From the NCBI GenBank assembly GCA_012728875.1, contig JAAYEF010000011.1:112476-176475 (forward strand): 64,000 nt of DNA. The letters run 5' to 3'. Positions 36,325-45,337 of the stretch are shown piece by piece. The position numbers and the translations under genes were made by a program. How positions within the stretch are numbered: position 1 is the first letter of the stretch; each line of letters begins with the position of its first letter. The notes under the pieces were generated by a model. That model ran no database searches and was not told where the DNA came from. It was given only the letters and a program-made list of their open reading frames with translations. Source of the stretch: Candidatus Cloacimonadota bacterium. Lineage in GTDB: Bacteria; Cloacimonadota; Cloacimonadia; Cloacimonadales; Cloacimonadaceae.

Positions 36325-38042
36325 AAAAGCTTTTTATTCCACTTCTGTTGCTGCTTCTGGCAATTCCCCTCCTGGCTCAATACAATGAGCGCGACATCCT
36401 GAGCCAGCAGGCCTACCAGCACCTCGGCCAGCGTCAATTTGCCGAGGCGGAAAAGCTGTTTTTGGAGGTTTTGGAAAAGTTTCCGGACGACACCAACAGC
36501 GTCTTGCAGCTGTTCAACATCTATTTTCAAACCGCTCAGACCGACAAGGCTGATGACCTTTTGCGCCAGCACAGACGGATTTTGCCAGTGAACCAAGCCA
36601 GCGAACAGGAAATCCTGTTGCGCGTGATGCAGGGCAGGCCGGATGAGGCTTGGCAGCTTGGTCAGGCATACCTGCAAAGATCCGGCTATGCCGAAAACAC
36701 CTATCGCCTGCTGGCGTCATATTTTGAACGCCGCGGCTTTTACGACCGGGTTTTACAGCTTTATGAGGAAGCGCGCAGCAAACGTGGAAACCCTGACCTT
36801 TTCCGCTTGGAAATGGCAAATGCGGCGCTGAACTATCGGCGTTTCGACCTGGCTTTGCATGAATATCTCACCTTTTTGGAAAAGAATCCCGGCAATCTCT
36901 TTTTTGTGAACAACCAATGCAAAACCATTCTGACCGAAGACCCCGGCAGCATCGAAGCCATCAGGATTTTCGCACAAAACAGCCCCAACCCCATCATCCG
37001 TGAGCTTTATGCCAATGCGCTGGTTTCCCAAAAGCAGGATGCCGAGGCCTTGGAAGTGTTCAAGACCCTGCCGCAGGATCGGCTTTTGAACTTTGCCGAC
37101 CAGCAATACAAGGCTTTCAACGATGAGGTGGCGCTGGCGTCCTTTGCCTGGTTGCAGCAGATTACCGATGATGTGGTGGACCGCAACGACTACAGGCTGC
37201 GCCAAGCCTACATCCATTTCCGCAACGGGCGTCACGTCGAAACGGACAGCCTGCTGCAGGAAGTGGTGGCGGATTCCCTGATGCTGGACCGCAAAAACTA
37301 TCAGCGCAAGGGCATAAACCTGAGCGCACGCCGTTTGCTGGCGGACAATCTGCTGGCGCTGCAGTTGGAAACCACCGAAGCTGCGCACTGGTATGGTGAA
37401 GCCCGCCGCTTTTGCACCACAGCCTATGATCTGCAAAATATCGATCTGGCCTTGGTTCGGCTCATGATGATCGATGAAGATTACGATTCCGCCTTGAGCA
37501 AGCTGGCAGGCATCAGCGAAAGCAAACATCTGGAAACCCGGGACTATTTACTGTTCAGCGTGGAACTGCTGCGCGGAAATATCGACGAAGCAGACAGCCT
37601 AATGAACGACTATGTAATCCACTACCCCGGCGGCATTTATGTGAACGACGCCATCTATCAGATGATGTTCAGCCTGGGCTTGCAGGGCGAGGCACTGCAA
37701 AACTTTCACAAAGCCATCCGCCAGATGATGCTCAGCGACCCCGCCGCGGTGGAAACCCTGGTGGAAGTGTTTGAAGACTCTCAGGATGAGGAAATCCTGA
37801 GTCTGGCGATCGAGTGGGCGATCCTGCTGGCAAAAAATGACAGAGCACTTCAGCTTCTGGAGCGGGAATGGGAGGATTCGCTCAGCGCGGAATATGCCTC
37901 CTATTTGAAACTCACCCTCAGCGAAGGTGACGGCGCCCAGCGCCTGGCTCGTGATTTTTTGAAGGAAAACCCCAACAGTATCTTTTCCCCCAAGTTCAGG
38001 CAGGACCTGGGACGCAGCAGCTATGGACGCCCCGAATATTAA
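36321..38042 (+). CDS. Secreted tetratricopeptide-repeat protein
   Basis: 573 residues. A signal peptide (LFIPLLLLLLAIPLLA, residues 4-19) leads into helical hairpin repeats through nearly the whole length, for example AYQHLGQRQFAEAEKLFLEVL and YRRFDLALHEYLTFLEKNPG, which are clear TPR units. There is no lipobox Cys; Gln follows the likely cleavage site. It overlaps the coiled-coil membrane protein gene upstream, so the pair is probably translationally coupled and the two may form a periplasmic complex. TPR periplasmic proteins usually scaffold protein assemblies; the specific partner here is inferred only from the overlap. Confidence 0.82.
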   Translation: MKKLFIPLLLLLLAIPLLAQYNERDILSQQAYQHLGQRQFAEAEKLFLEVLEKFPDDTNSVLQLFNIYFQTAQTDKADDLLRQHRRILPVNQASEQEILLRVMQGRPDEAWQLGQAYLQRSGYAENTYRLLASYFERRGFYDRVLQLYEEARSKRGNPDLFRLEMANAALNYRRFDLALHEYLTFLEKNPGNLFFVNNQCKTILTEDPGSIEAIRIFAQNSPNPIIRELYANALVSQKQDAEALEVFKTLPQDRLLNFADQQYKAFNDEVALASFAWLQQITDDVVDRNDYRLRQAYIHFRNGRHVETDSLLQEVVADSLMLDRKNYQRKGINLSARRLLADNLLALQLETTEAAHWYGEARRFCTTAYDLQNIDLALVRLMMIDEDYDSALSKLAGISESKHLETRDYLLFSVELLRGNIDEADSLMNDYVIHYPGGIYVNDAIYQMMFSLGLQGEALQNFHKAIRQMMLSDPAAVETLVEVFEDSQDEEILSLAIEWAILLAKNDRALQLLEREWEDSLSAEYASYLKLTLSEGDGAQRLARDFLKENPNSIFSPKFRQDLGRSSYGRPEY

Positions 38043-38071
38043 GCAATATAGAAACCTAAAAGAGGTCATGG

Positions 38072-39253
38072 ATGTATAGAGAGGAATATAGTTTTAAGAT
38101 TGAACGCTATATGGAACCGGAACGTTTTGAACGCGTCCGGAAATTTGCCGAAGGCCAGGAAAGCCCGCTTTTGATCGTGGATTTGGATATCATCAAAGCC
38201 CGATATCAAGAGTTAAATGACGGATTTTCAAACCTGCAGGTTTACTATGCCCTGAAGGCCAATCCCATGGATGAGGTGATCATGCTGTTGGATAGCCTGG
38301 GCTCAAACTTCGACGTGGCATCGGTTTATGAGCTCGATCAGCTTTTGCGTCTGGGGATTTCCCCTGAAAAGATGAGCTTTGGAAACACCATCAAAAAAGC
38401 CCGGGACATCCGCTATTTTCATGAGAAAGGCGTGAAACTGTTCGTTACAGACAGCGAAAGCGACCTGCGAAACATCGCAGAAAACGCACCCGGCGCCAAA
38501 GTCTATTTTCGCCTCTTGGCAGAAGGAACCGGGGCGGACTGGCCGCTCACCAGAAAGTTTGGCGCTCACCCGGATGTGATCTTCAACCTCATCCTCCAAA
38601 CGCCGGAACTGGGCTTGATCCCCTGGGGAGTCTCATTCCACGTGGGTTCGCAGCAGCGCGACATTGGACAATGGGACGACGCCATTGCCCGCACCAAATA
38701 TCTTTTTGACGCCGTTTTGGAAGCAGGGATCGAACTGCAGATGATAAACTTGGGCGGCGGATATCCTGCCAGATATGTGGATCCCACTCTGAACATCAGG
38801 GCCTACAATGCTGAAATTTTTCGTTTCATCCAGGAAGACTTTGGTGAGCACATTCCCCAGATCGTGATGGAGCCCGGGCGCTCGCTGGTTGCAGATGCCG
38901 GTGTGTTGGTTGCCGAAATTGTCAACATCGCCACCAAAGCCAAGAACAACCTCTATAAATGGGTGTTTTTGGATGTGGGAAAATTTGGCGGTTTGATTGA
39001 AACCATCGATGAATCCATCAAGTTTCCCATCTATTTTGAGGGTGAAGGCCTGGCGGATGAGATCATTCTGGCCGGCCCCACCTGCGACAGCATGGACATC
39101 ATGTATGAATACTACAAATATCAGATGCCAGAAAGCACCAAGCCCGGAGACAGGGTCTATATCTTCACCACCGGAGCCTACACCCAAAGCTATTCATCGG
39201 TGAATTTCAACGGCTTCCCGCCCCTGCGCGCGGTGCTGCTGCCCAAAGAATAA
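38072..39253 (+). CDS. PLP-dependent decarboxylase, ornithine/diaminopimelate type (group IV)
   Basis: 393 residues of the alanine-racemase-fold decarboxylase family. YYALKAN carries the PLP Lys at about residue 60, SFHVGSQ the stacking His, NLGGGYP and MEPGRSLVADAG the phosphate-binding Gly and Glu-Pro-Gly-Arg motifs, and PTCDSMD the active-site Cys-Asp from the partner subunit. The size and the CDSMD motif fit ornithine/lysine decarboxylases more than LysA. The product would be putrescine or cadaverine. AGAGG lies 6 nt ahead of the ATG. An LDH2-family dehydrogenase starts 22 bp later, suggesting an operon. Confidence 0.88.
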   Translation: MYREEYSFKIERYMEPERFERVRKFAEGQESPLLIVDLDIIKARYQELNDGFSNLQVYYALKANPMDEVIMLLDSLGSNFDVASVYELDQLLRLGISPEKMSFGNTIKKARDIRYFHEKGVKLFVTDSESDLRNIAENAPGAKVYFRLLAEGTGADWPLTRKFGAHPDVIFNLILQTPELGLIPWGVSFHVGSQQRDIGQWDDAIARTKYLFDAVLEAGIELQMINLGGGYPARYVDPTLNIRAYNAEIFRFIQEDFGEHIPQIVMEPGRSLVADAGVLVAEIVNIATKAKNNLYKWVFLDVGKFGGLIETIDESIKFPIYFEGEGLADEIILAGPTCDSMDIMYEYYKYQMPESTKPGDRVYIFTTGAYTQSYSSVNFNGFPPLRAVLLPKE

Positions 39254-39275
39254 GAAATCTAAAGGATAAAACATC

Positions 39276-40358
39276 ATGGAACGCCTGCCAGTTCAAACCC
39301 TGAAAAGCTTCATGAAAGAGGTTTTCACCCGAATCGGAGTGCCGGCGGAAGAAGCCGGAATCTGCTCGGAGATCCTGATTGCCAGCGACCTGCGGGGCAT
39401 CGAATCCCACGGCATCGGCCGCCTGAAAATGTATTATGACCGTATCCGGGCGGGAATTCAAAATCCGCTCACACACATCGAAGTGGTGAGGGATAAAGCC
39501 GCCACCGCGGTTTGGAACGGAAACCACGGCATGGGACATGTGATTGGCTTCCGCGCCATGGAAAAAGCGATTGAGAAGGCGAGGAATTTTGGCTTGGGAG
39601 CAGTGGCGGTGCGTGATTCAACCCACTTTGGCATCTGTGGCTACTACGCCAAAATGGCCTGCGACGCAGAGATGATAGGCTTGAATTTTTCCAATGCGCG
39701 TCCTTCAGTGTGTCCCACCAACGGAGTTCAGCCGCTTTTGGGCACAAACCCCATCTGCTTTGGCGCGCCCACAGACCTGGATTTTCCCTTCATCTACGAC
39801 GCCGCCACTTCCATCAGCCAGAGGGGAAAGATTGAACAATTTGCCCGTGAAGAACGGGCTACTCCTGAAGGTTGGGCCATCGACCTGGAAGGCAGACCGC
39901 ACACGGACACGAACAAGCTTTTGGTGGACTTGGTGCGCCAAACCGCATCGATGCTCCCCATCGGCGGAAGCGATGAAGTTTCCGGCGGACACAAGGGTTA
40001 CGGACTGTCCACGATGGTGGAGATCCTCTGCGCAGCCTTGCAAAACGGAAGCTTTATGAACCAGCTTTTGGGTCAGGATGATGAAGGAAACCCCGCACCC
40101 TACCGTTTGGGACACTTTTTCCTGGCGATCAACATCGACTTTTTCACCGAACTGGATGACTTCAAAAAAACCAGCGGCGCCATCTGCCGGGAATTGCAAA
40201 ACTCACGCCGGATGCCGGGACGGGACAGAATCTGGGTGGCGGGCGAAAAGGAATATGAAAACGAACTGGAAGTGAAACGATTGGGTGTGCCCATCACGCC
40301 GCGCCTGCGCAAAGATATCGACACCATGTGCCAGGAACTGGGCTTGGAACTAATTTAG
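39276..40358 (+). CDS. LDH2/malate/ureidoglycolate dehydrogenase family oxidoreductase
   Basis: 360 residues, the normal family length. SDLRGIESHGIGRL near residue 40 is the substrate/NAD loop with the conserved His. NGNHGMGHVIG, AVRDSTHFGICGYYA (catalytic His) and LLGTNPICFGAP are family signatures. The C-terminal part has GGHKGYGLSTMVEIL. Members use NAD(P) to oxidise malate, L-2-hydroxy acids, ureidoglycolate or reduce 2-oxo acids and cyclic imines. The exact substrate is open; its position after an amino-acid decarboxylase allows a role in amine or imine metabolism. AAAGGATAA precedes the ATG. A bidirectional terminator follows. Confidence 0.9.
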   Translation: MERLPVQTLKSFMKEVFTRIGVPAEEAGICSEILIASDLRGIESHGIGRLKMYYDRIRAGIQNPLTHIEVVRDKAATAVWNGNHGMGHVIGFRAMEKAIEKARNFGLGAVAVRDSTHFGICGYYAKMACDAEMIGLNFSNARPSVCPTNGVQPLLGTNPICFGAPTDLDFPFIYDAATSISQRGKIEQFAREERATPEGWAIDLEGRPHTDTNKLLVDLVRQTASMLPIGGSDEVSGGHKGYGLSTMVEILCAALQNGSFMNQLLGQDDEGNPAPYRLGHFFLAINIDFFTELDDFKKTSGAICRELQNSRRMPGRDRIWVAGEKEYENELEVKRLGVPITPRLRKDIDTMCQELGLELI

Positions 40359-40387
40359 CGCTGGGTTTATAAACCCGGTGAGCATAT

Positions 40388-40436
40388 AAAAAACCGGATG
40401 GGGCTGCGAATCACGGCTTCCATCCGGTTTCTTTTT
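40388..40436. terminator. Bidirectional terminator between convergent genes
   Basis: AAACCGGATGG (40391-40401) pairs with CCATCCGGTTT (40420-40430). A run of A bases lies to the left and CTTTTT to the right, so either strand ends in a U-tract. It separates the dehydrogenase (+) from the large secreted protein (-). Confidence 0.9.
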
Positions 40437-40449
40437 ATCCTTTGAATTT

Positions 40450-43400
40450 CTATTTGATCAGGGTCAGCTTGATGCTGCGGCTTTCCTGCCTGCCTTGGAT
40501 GCGGGCAAAGTAGATTCCGCTTCCCACGCTGCGTCCGCTGTCGTCGCGTCCATCCCAGCGCAAAACATGGTTTCCGCCGCTCAGTTTTCCCTTTTGCAGG
40601 GTTCGAACCTTCTGGCCGCGCAGGTTGTAGATATTCAGTTCCACATCGTCGCTCTTTGCCAGATTGAAGCTAATCCTCACATCCGGGTTGAAAGGATTAG
40701 GGTAGGCGCAAAAGCCGGAAATGGGGCTCTGCACCAGGTCGTCCACGCCCACGGTGAAGTTTCTCAAAAGGATGTAACCATCATAGGTTCCCACTTCGGG
40801 GGGAAGCCACACAATCGGGCCATCTGAGTTCAAATAGTGGAATTCGTCATTCAGCACCAGCACAAACTGCCAGTCCTGTTCCCCGCCTTCGCTCTCAAAA
40901 TAAAACTCATGCGGGTCTGTGGAAGCCGCTTGCAGCCTGATGTTGAAATATTTTTCCTGATCTGCCTGGGTGAAGGGAGCGCGATATTCGCAGAACAGCT
41001 CCTGCGTATTCTGCTCATTTCCGCCATCGGCAAATTGCAGCCAAACCGTGGATTGATCGACCATGGGAGGATTGGGCGCCCGGATGAGATCCAGCCTGGG
41101 ATCCAGCCCCTCGGTGGCATAGCGGTGCAAGCCCAGTTCCAGATTTCCGGGACAGGCTCCTTCCAGCCTTACTTTAAGCTTGTATTCAGGAGCGATCAGA
41201 TGCAGCCCGGGTCCGTTGTAGAACGGATAGAAACGAATCTGCGGGGCCAGCTCCAGGCTGCCGTTGTAGTGCAGCAAAAAGCTTTCCCAAGGTTCGATCT
41301 GCTGGGCAAGTTCATAGTCTCCATCGCGCAAAACATAGACGGCTGGAGAAAGCAGTTCGTGTGCCAAAAGCTCGCTGAAGCGGTAAAGCTGACCATCCAG
41401 GGAAAAGCTCAGATCTTCCAAGCGATAGGCGCAAAGATGCGGGTTTGGGATGAAGTTCCAGCCGGGACGCAGATCGTGGAACCACGTGCCATGCTGAATG
41501 GGTTCAATGCTGCTGAAAAAGTTCACGTCCTCGGTCTGCACCAAATAGGCGTGATCGAACTCGAAAGTATCCGCAGGCTCCCAATCTCCAGACGGCCCCA
41601 TTTGCCAAGCCAGAGAGGGTCCAAACACTTCTTCAAAGCTCAAGATCATATTCGGCCAAGGGTTTGAAGCCATGAATGTGCCACGATCGTTGTATGCCAA
41701 AACCATCCGCGGCATCACGGAAAAGCGATAGCTGGATTCATAGCGCTGCACAATACCATCCACCGCAGTTGTTTCAACCACAAAACGGCAATTTTGCATT
41801 TCCTGAACGTTGTATGGAATGTTCCAAGTGAAGCTGGTTTGGTTTGGAGGCACGGTGCTTGAAAGCAGGATGCTGTCTGCATCACAAACCACGCTGATTT
41901 GACTGTGGTCCACCAGGAAGGGAAACTGACAGCTCCACAGGAAGGAAACACTGTCGCCGCCCTGATAAATCATGTTGTCCTTGGAACCGATGGTAACCCG
42001 GGGCTGCATGTTGCCCCAAAAGAGTATCATTTGCCGAACGCTGGAACTGGTGTTATTGAAGTCATACGGAGATTCCAGCAGATTATGGAAAGTGGCACCA
42101 TCCTGAATATAAAGCTTTTCGGCGCGGCTAAAATCGTCTGAAGCCGTGATTCTCAGGATTCCGGTCTGGTCGCTGCGAGTGCGGAGCAACATGGTTTTCA
42201 TTTCTTCGTCTGGGTCGTAATATCCCAGGATTTCCCTGCCCAGTTGGGTGCCATTATTGCCCCAGCCGGCTTCAAAAAACGCAATCCACACATGAGCGGA
42301 ACTACCGGGATTTGATTTTGTTTGATCCCAATAGCTGTCCTGTCCATCCGTGGCGTAGGGATTGCAGCCAAAATAAACGTCGTCGTTCAAGGTTCCTGCT
42401 CCGGCGTTGTTTCGAATCTTGAGACTGTGGATGGTCATGGGCATGGCGCCTGCTGGAAAATTGTGGAAAAACTCAATGCCGCTGGTGTTTGTGCTGCTGA
42501 TCTTATAGCTGTAATCCACTGTGTTTTCCACATCTTCGTCCCACCATTCAAAGCTTGTGGCAGTGGGATTGCTCAAAGCAGGATTCAGAAGCCAGGAATC
42601 CCACATAATATAATCACCCTGCCCTTCGCGGCGATAGACCTTGAAGCCTTGGTTTGTGGCCTGACTCGAGGCGTTCCAAGTGAGACGCACGCTGCCATCC
42701 ATGCCCCAAGCCTGGAAATTTGTGATGTTTGCCGGCGCCAAAATTGTGTTCACCTCGTTTGAGAGCCCGGAAGCGTTATCATTTTTATCACGCGCACGGA
42801 TGCGGAAAAAGTATTCGCTGGAGTTTGTAAGGCCGGTGATGGTAACGGTTTCACAATTTGGCGAGGCCAGCAGGGAAGTATTTTCTCTGTCCCAAGTCTG
42901 GTAGTTTCCTTCTTGAATGGGCTGGGGTCCATACAAGATTTCATAGCTGTCAAAATCGTAACCATGGGTTTTTTCCCAAGTGAGGGTGACATTGCTGTGG
43001 GATTGGTTGTGAACCTGCAGGTTTTGCGGAATCGGCGGTGTATAACCATCATCCATGGCAAACATATCCACCAAAATGGGCTCCAAATCCTCAATCCAGC
43101 GTCCATAATATTGGATGAAAGTGGTGAAAAGATTATCCATGTCCCAGGCTCGCGAGAAGGCATCGTAACCATAAAACCAATGGTAGTTGTGTTCAGTTTC
43201 TGCATAACAGTTTGGCAGTTCGTCCATCTCCAAGTGGAAAAAAGGATCGTAAACATCATATTGATTCGTGCCGGACTGGGTGTAGATCATGTGCTGGTTT
43301 TGATTGTAGGCGGGAAGGTCAATTTCGTTGTTCACCGGATAGCTGTGTTCACCGTCGTCGAAGATGAAATCGTAGATATCGTAGTTAACGCTGTAAAAGT

Positions 43401-44364
43401 CGTTCAGATACACATCATCGTGGAAGCCGATGGTATTGGCAGGGATCATGAGATGCTGACCCATGTTGATCATATCGCGCTTCAGCGGGGAAAGATCGCG
43501 GATGGGCAGGGTCGGACAGGGGCGGGGATTTCCCGCTGAAATCTGACAGTTTGCGTAGCCCTGATGCCTGTTCCAGTCGTAGGAGTGAATCTGGGCTGAA
43601 AACTCACGTTGTCCAAATCTGTCCCTGATGTTGTCCGCTGCTTTTTTGTAGATGGTGTTGAAAGGATGGGCGGGGTTGCGCAAAGCGTCGGAAAGCGATT
43701 TTGTGTTTGTATAGCTACCCACGTTTGTCCAGCGGACTTCCCTGCCGGAGCCGTTGATCATCAAAAAGCTTGCATCCCAGGTTTTCAGGGCTTCATAGCC
43801 CATGGCGGGGGTGGGAAAGTCGTCACAAGGGTGCGGACAGGTCACGATGATGGGCTTGCTGGCGTCAGGATTGTAGATGAAAATTCCCCAGCCATAGGTG
43901 AAAGCGCCATGTTCATCATCGTTAGGGTCATCCGGAGTGCCGTTGTCATCGTGAAAACTCATGTCCGGGATCTCGCGCAGCATGTAGAAAGTGCGGTTCA
44001 GGTCGGTGCAATTGAACTGGATGATCTGGAAAGGGCCATCGTGGGCGTCGATGACGGCTTGGGCGCCGTCAAAGTCTTCCGCCATAAACAGATCCGCCAT
44101 ATTTCCCCACCAAATCAAATCGCTGGCGGTTGCCAGACGAAAGTCGCCAAAGCCGTTGGTTTGCCTGTCGTAAGGTGCATACAGGTTGTAGTTTGGGCTG
44201 GCGATGCCTTCCGCGATGTGTGAAATCCAGTTGTCGTAGGCGCAGGCGGGCTCGCTGCCCATCAGGAAATTGCGCAGGGAACCGGTTTCCACCGCGATCG
44301 AAGCCGCCCACACAGCCAAGACTGCCATTCCCAAAGTCAAAACTATCTTTTTCATGTTTTTCAT
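40450..44364 (-). CDS. Large secreted FN3/FlgD-tail protein with possible amidohydrolase-like N-terminal domain
   Basis: About 1304 residues. Signal peptide (IVLTLGMAVLAVWAASIA) near the N-terminus. The first about 430 residues form a globular domain with PHPCDD at about 177-182 and QIHSYDWNRH at about 258-267, plus many His/Asp/Cys. This is faintly reminiscent of N-formylglutamate-amidohydrolase-like metal sites, but I cannot confirm it. Two FN3 domains follow (about 440-640; LTWEKTHGYDFDSYEILYG and RLTWNASSQATNQGFKVYR). Beta-sandwich regions come next, including an EGWN-type domain (PGWNFIPNP, about 1000). The FlgD-like tail has YPNPFNPDVRI, NLRGQKVR, WDGRDDSG, GSGIYFA and ends LIK. ATG 44364 or 44355 is likely; the frame is open further upstream to 44424. 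Confidence 0.75.
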   Translation of the reverse strand: MKNMKKIVLTLGMAVLAVWAASIAVETGSLRNFLMGSEPACAYDNWISHIAEGIASPNYNLYAPYDRQTNGFGDFRLATASDLIWWGNMADLFMAEDFDGAQAVIDAHDGPFQIIQFNCTDLNRTFYMLREIPDMSFHDDNGTPDDPNDDEHGAFTYGWGIFIYNPDASKPIIVTCPHPCDDFPTPAMGYEALKTWDASFLMINGSGREVRWTNVGSYTNTKSLSDALRNPAHPFNTIYKKAADNIRDRFGQREFSAQIHSYDWNRHQGYANCQISAGNPRPCPTLPIRDLSPLKRDMINMGQHLMIPANTIGFHDDVYLNDFYSVNYDIYDFIFDDGEHSYPVNNEIDLPAYNQNQHMIYTQSGTNQYDVYDPFFHLEMDELPNCYAETEHNYHWFYGYDAFSRAWDMDNLFTTFIQYYGRWIEDLEPILVDMFAMDDGYTPPIPQNLQVHNQSHSNVTLTWEKTHGYDFDSYEILYGPQPIQEGNYQTWDRENTSLLASPNCETVTITGLTNSSEYFFRIRARDKNDNASGLSNEVNTILAPANITNFQAWGMDGSVRLTWNASSQATNQGFKVYRREGQGDYIMWDSWLLNPALSNPTATSFEWWDEDVENTVDYSYKISSTNTSGIEFFHNFPAGAMPMTIHSLKIRNNAGAGTLNDDVYFGCNPYATDGQDSYWDQTKSNPGSSAHVWIAFFEAGWGNNGTQLGREILGYYDPDEEMKTMLLRTRSDQTGILRITASDDFSRAEKLYIQDGATFHNLLESPYDFNNTSSSVRQMILFWGNMQPRVTIGSKDNMIYQGGDSVSFLWSCQFPFLVDHSQISVVCDADSILLSSTVPPNQTSFTWNIPYNVQEMQNCRFVVETTAVDGIVQRYESSYRFSVMPRMVLAYNDRGTFMASNPWPNMILSFEEVFGPSLAWQMGPSGDWEPADTFEFDHAYLVQTEDVNFFSSIEPIQHGTWFHDLRPGWNFIPNPHLCAYRLEDLSFSLDGQLYRFSELLAHELLSPAVYVLRDGDYELAQQIEPWESFLLHYNGSLELAPQIRFYPFYNGPGLHLIAPEYKLKVRLEGACPGNLELGLHRYATEGLDPRLDLIRAPNPPMVDQSTVWLQFADGGNEQNTQELFCEYRAPFTQADQEKYFNIRLQAASTDPHEFYFESEGGEQDWQFVLVLNDEFHYLNSDGPIVWLPPEVGTYDGYILLRNFTVGVDDLVQSPISGFCAYPNPFNPDVRISFNLAKSDDVELNIYNLRGQKVRTLQKGKLSGGNHVLRWDGRDDSGRSVGSGIYFARIQGRQESRSIKLTLIK

Positions 44365-44650
44365 CCCCGTCAAAACGGTTTTCAAATTGGTTCCATAAAA
44401 GCCCGCAAGGCTCTTTTTGGTCAAGCATTTTTTCCATTAGAGCTGATTTTTTGTCGTGAATTCAGATTTATTTGTTTGACACACTGTTAGTTAGCCTCGT
44501 TCACAATAATTTTTGGTGGCAGTCTGATAATGCGCGTAATTCCTCATGAAACTGATATTTTTGCCGTTCGCCAAACATTTTTTTATACCCTGCTTGGCAT
44601 CATCTTTCTGCTGTGAACAGATCCGTGCTGTGAATCCTGATTCAAGGTCT
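44365..44650. other. 5' intergenic region of the large secreted protein
   Basis: About 290 bp, which with the adjoining repeat copy B and the terminator region make up the roughly 650-bp gap up to 45012. A minus-strand TTGACC with TTTTAT 18 nt later, close to the gene start, could be a promoter, but the match is weak. No short gene with a ribosome-binding site was found. Confidence 0.35.
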
Positions 44651-44770
44651 TGATCACTTCTCGATCAAGCCTTAATCAAGTCTTAACTCTTAACGCTTGA
44701 TTAAGACTTGATAATCACTTGATTAAGGCTTTCGGGCAAGGGTGACCCATCCTAAAATAGGTTGACCGAA
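44651..44770 (-). repeat. Interspersed hairpin repeat, copy B
   Basis: Reverse complement reads TTCGGTCAACC at the start, then GCCTTAATCAAGTGATTATC, a CTTAATCAAGCGTTAA arm, a TTAAGACTTGATTAAG arm and GAAGTGATC. It aligns along its full length with copy A (17471-17590). The core stem has one U-G wobble in this orientation. It lies downstream of the DUF3467 gene (stop at 45012) and upstream of the large secreted-protein gene. Confidence 0.85.
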
Positions 44771-44915
44771 AAAATGGAACAAGGCACTGAATCTTGAAAT
44801 AGGCAGGCTGGCAAGTTTTTTTTGGACAAAGCACTTAACCTTATTCAACAGCATCTTTGAACACAGGTTGGATCTTAAACCCGCCCTAATTGCAATTCAG
44901 CTTCAGGTTCAAAAA

Positions 44916-44958
44916 CAAAAAAAGAGAGGCGGAACTTTTCATCGTTGCCGCCCCTCCC
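44916..44958 (-). terminator. Terminator downstream of the DUF3467 gene
   Basis: On the minus strand, GAGGGGCGG, a loop of about 15 nt, CCGCCTCTC, then TTTTTTTG. The 9-bp stem includes one G-U pair. It lies about 55 bp past the DUF3467 stop. A second inverted repeat, ATCAGCC / GGCTGAT, lies between them at about 44970-45000 without a U-run. Confidence 0.8.
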
Positions 44959-45011
44959 AAATGATGCGGATCAGCCTTCAAAAAAGGATGGCTGATTTGA
45001 GTTTGGGGAAA

Positions 45012-45326
45012 TTACTTGTTGTCGTCCCCGGTCTGGAAGCCCACGGGCTTGTTGTCCGGCATGCCCTGCACCTTGATTTCGCCGTGTTGGCTTTCGAAAC
45101 CTTCGATGTTTTTCTGCAGAAGGTTCAAAAGCTGTTTGGCGTGTTGGGGTGTGCAGACCACGCGGGTGTAGATTCTGGCATCCGGAATTCCGGGCAGGAT
45201 GCGACCGAAGTCCATGATAAATTCGGAGGGGGAATTGGTGATGACGAAGAAATTCGAGTAGGTTCCCTCGCCCACTTTTTCGTCGATCTTGATATTGATC
45301 TGGCCTGGTTGTTTAGGCTTGTTCAT
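45012..45326 (-). CDS. DUF3467 domain protein
   Basis: 104 residues. The core, with YSNFFVITNSPSEFIMDFG and ARIYTRVVCTPQHAKQLLNLL, matches the pattern of the small DUF3467 family, which is widespread in bacteria and has no assigned function. Ends are hydrophilic. ATG 45326 is chosen because AAAGGAG sits 7 nt ahead of it; the frame is open further upstream without a ribosome-binding site. It lies 11 bp after the nuclease-helicase gene and is followed by a terminator, so it is the last gene of the ftsY - small membrane protein - nuclease-helicase - DUF3467 run. Confidence 0.85.
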   Translation of the reverse strand: MNKPKQPGQINIKIDEKVGEGTYSNFFVITNSPSEFIMDFGRILPGIPDARIYTRVVCTPQHAKQLLNLLQKNIEGFESQHGEIKVQGMPDNKPVGFQTGDDNK

Positions 45327-45337
45327 GTTTATCTCCT

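Noticed and set aside
40601..40625. GGGTTCGAACC-like sequence resembling a tRNA T-arm
   Set aside because: It lies inside the FlgD-tail coding region of a minus-strand gene (GQKVRTLQKG) and no acceptor stem or anticodon arm can be built around it.
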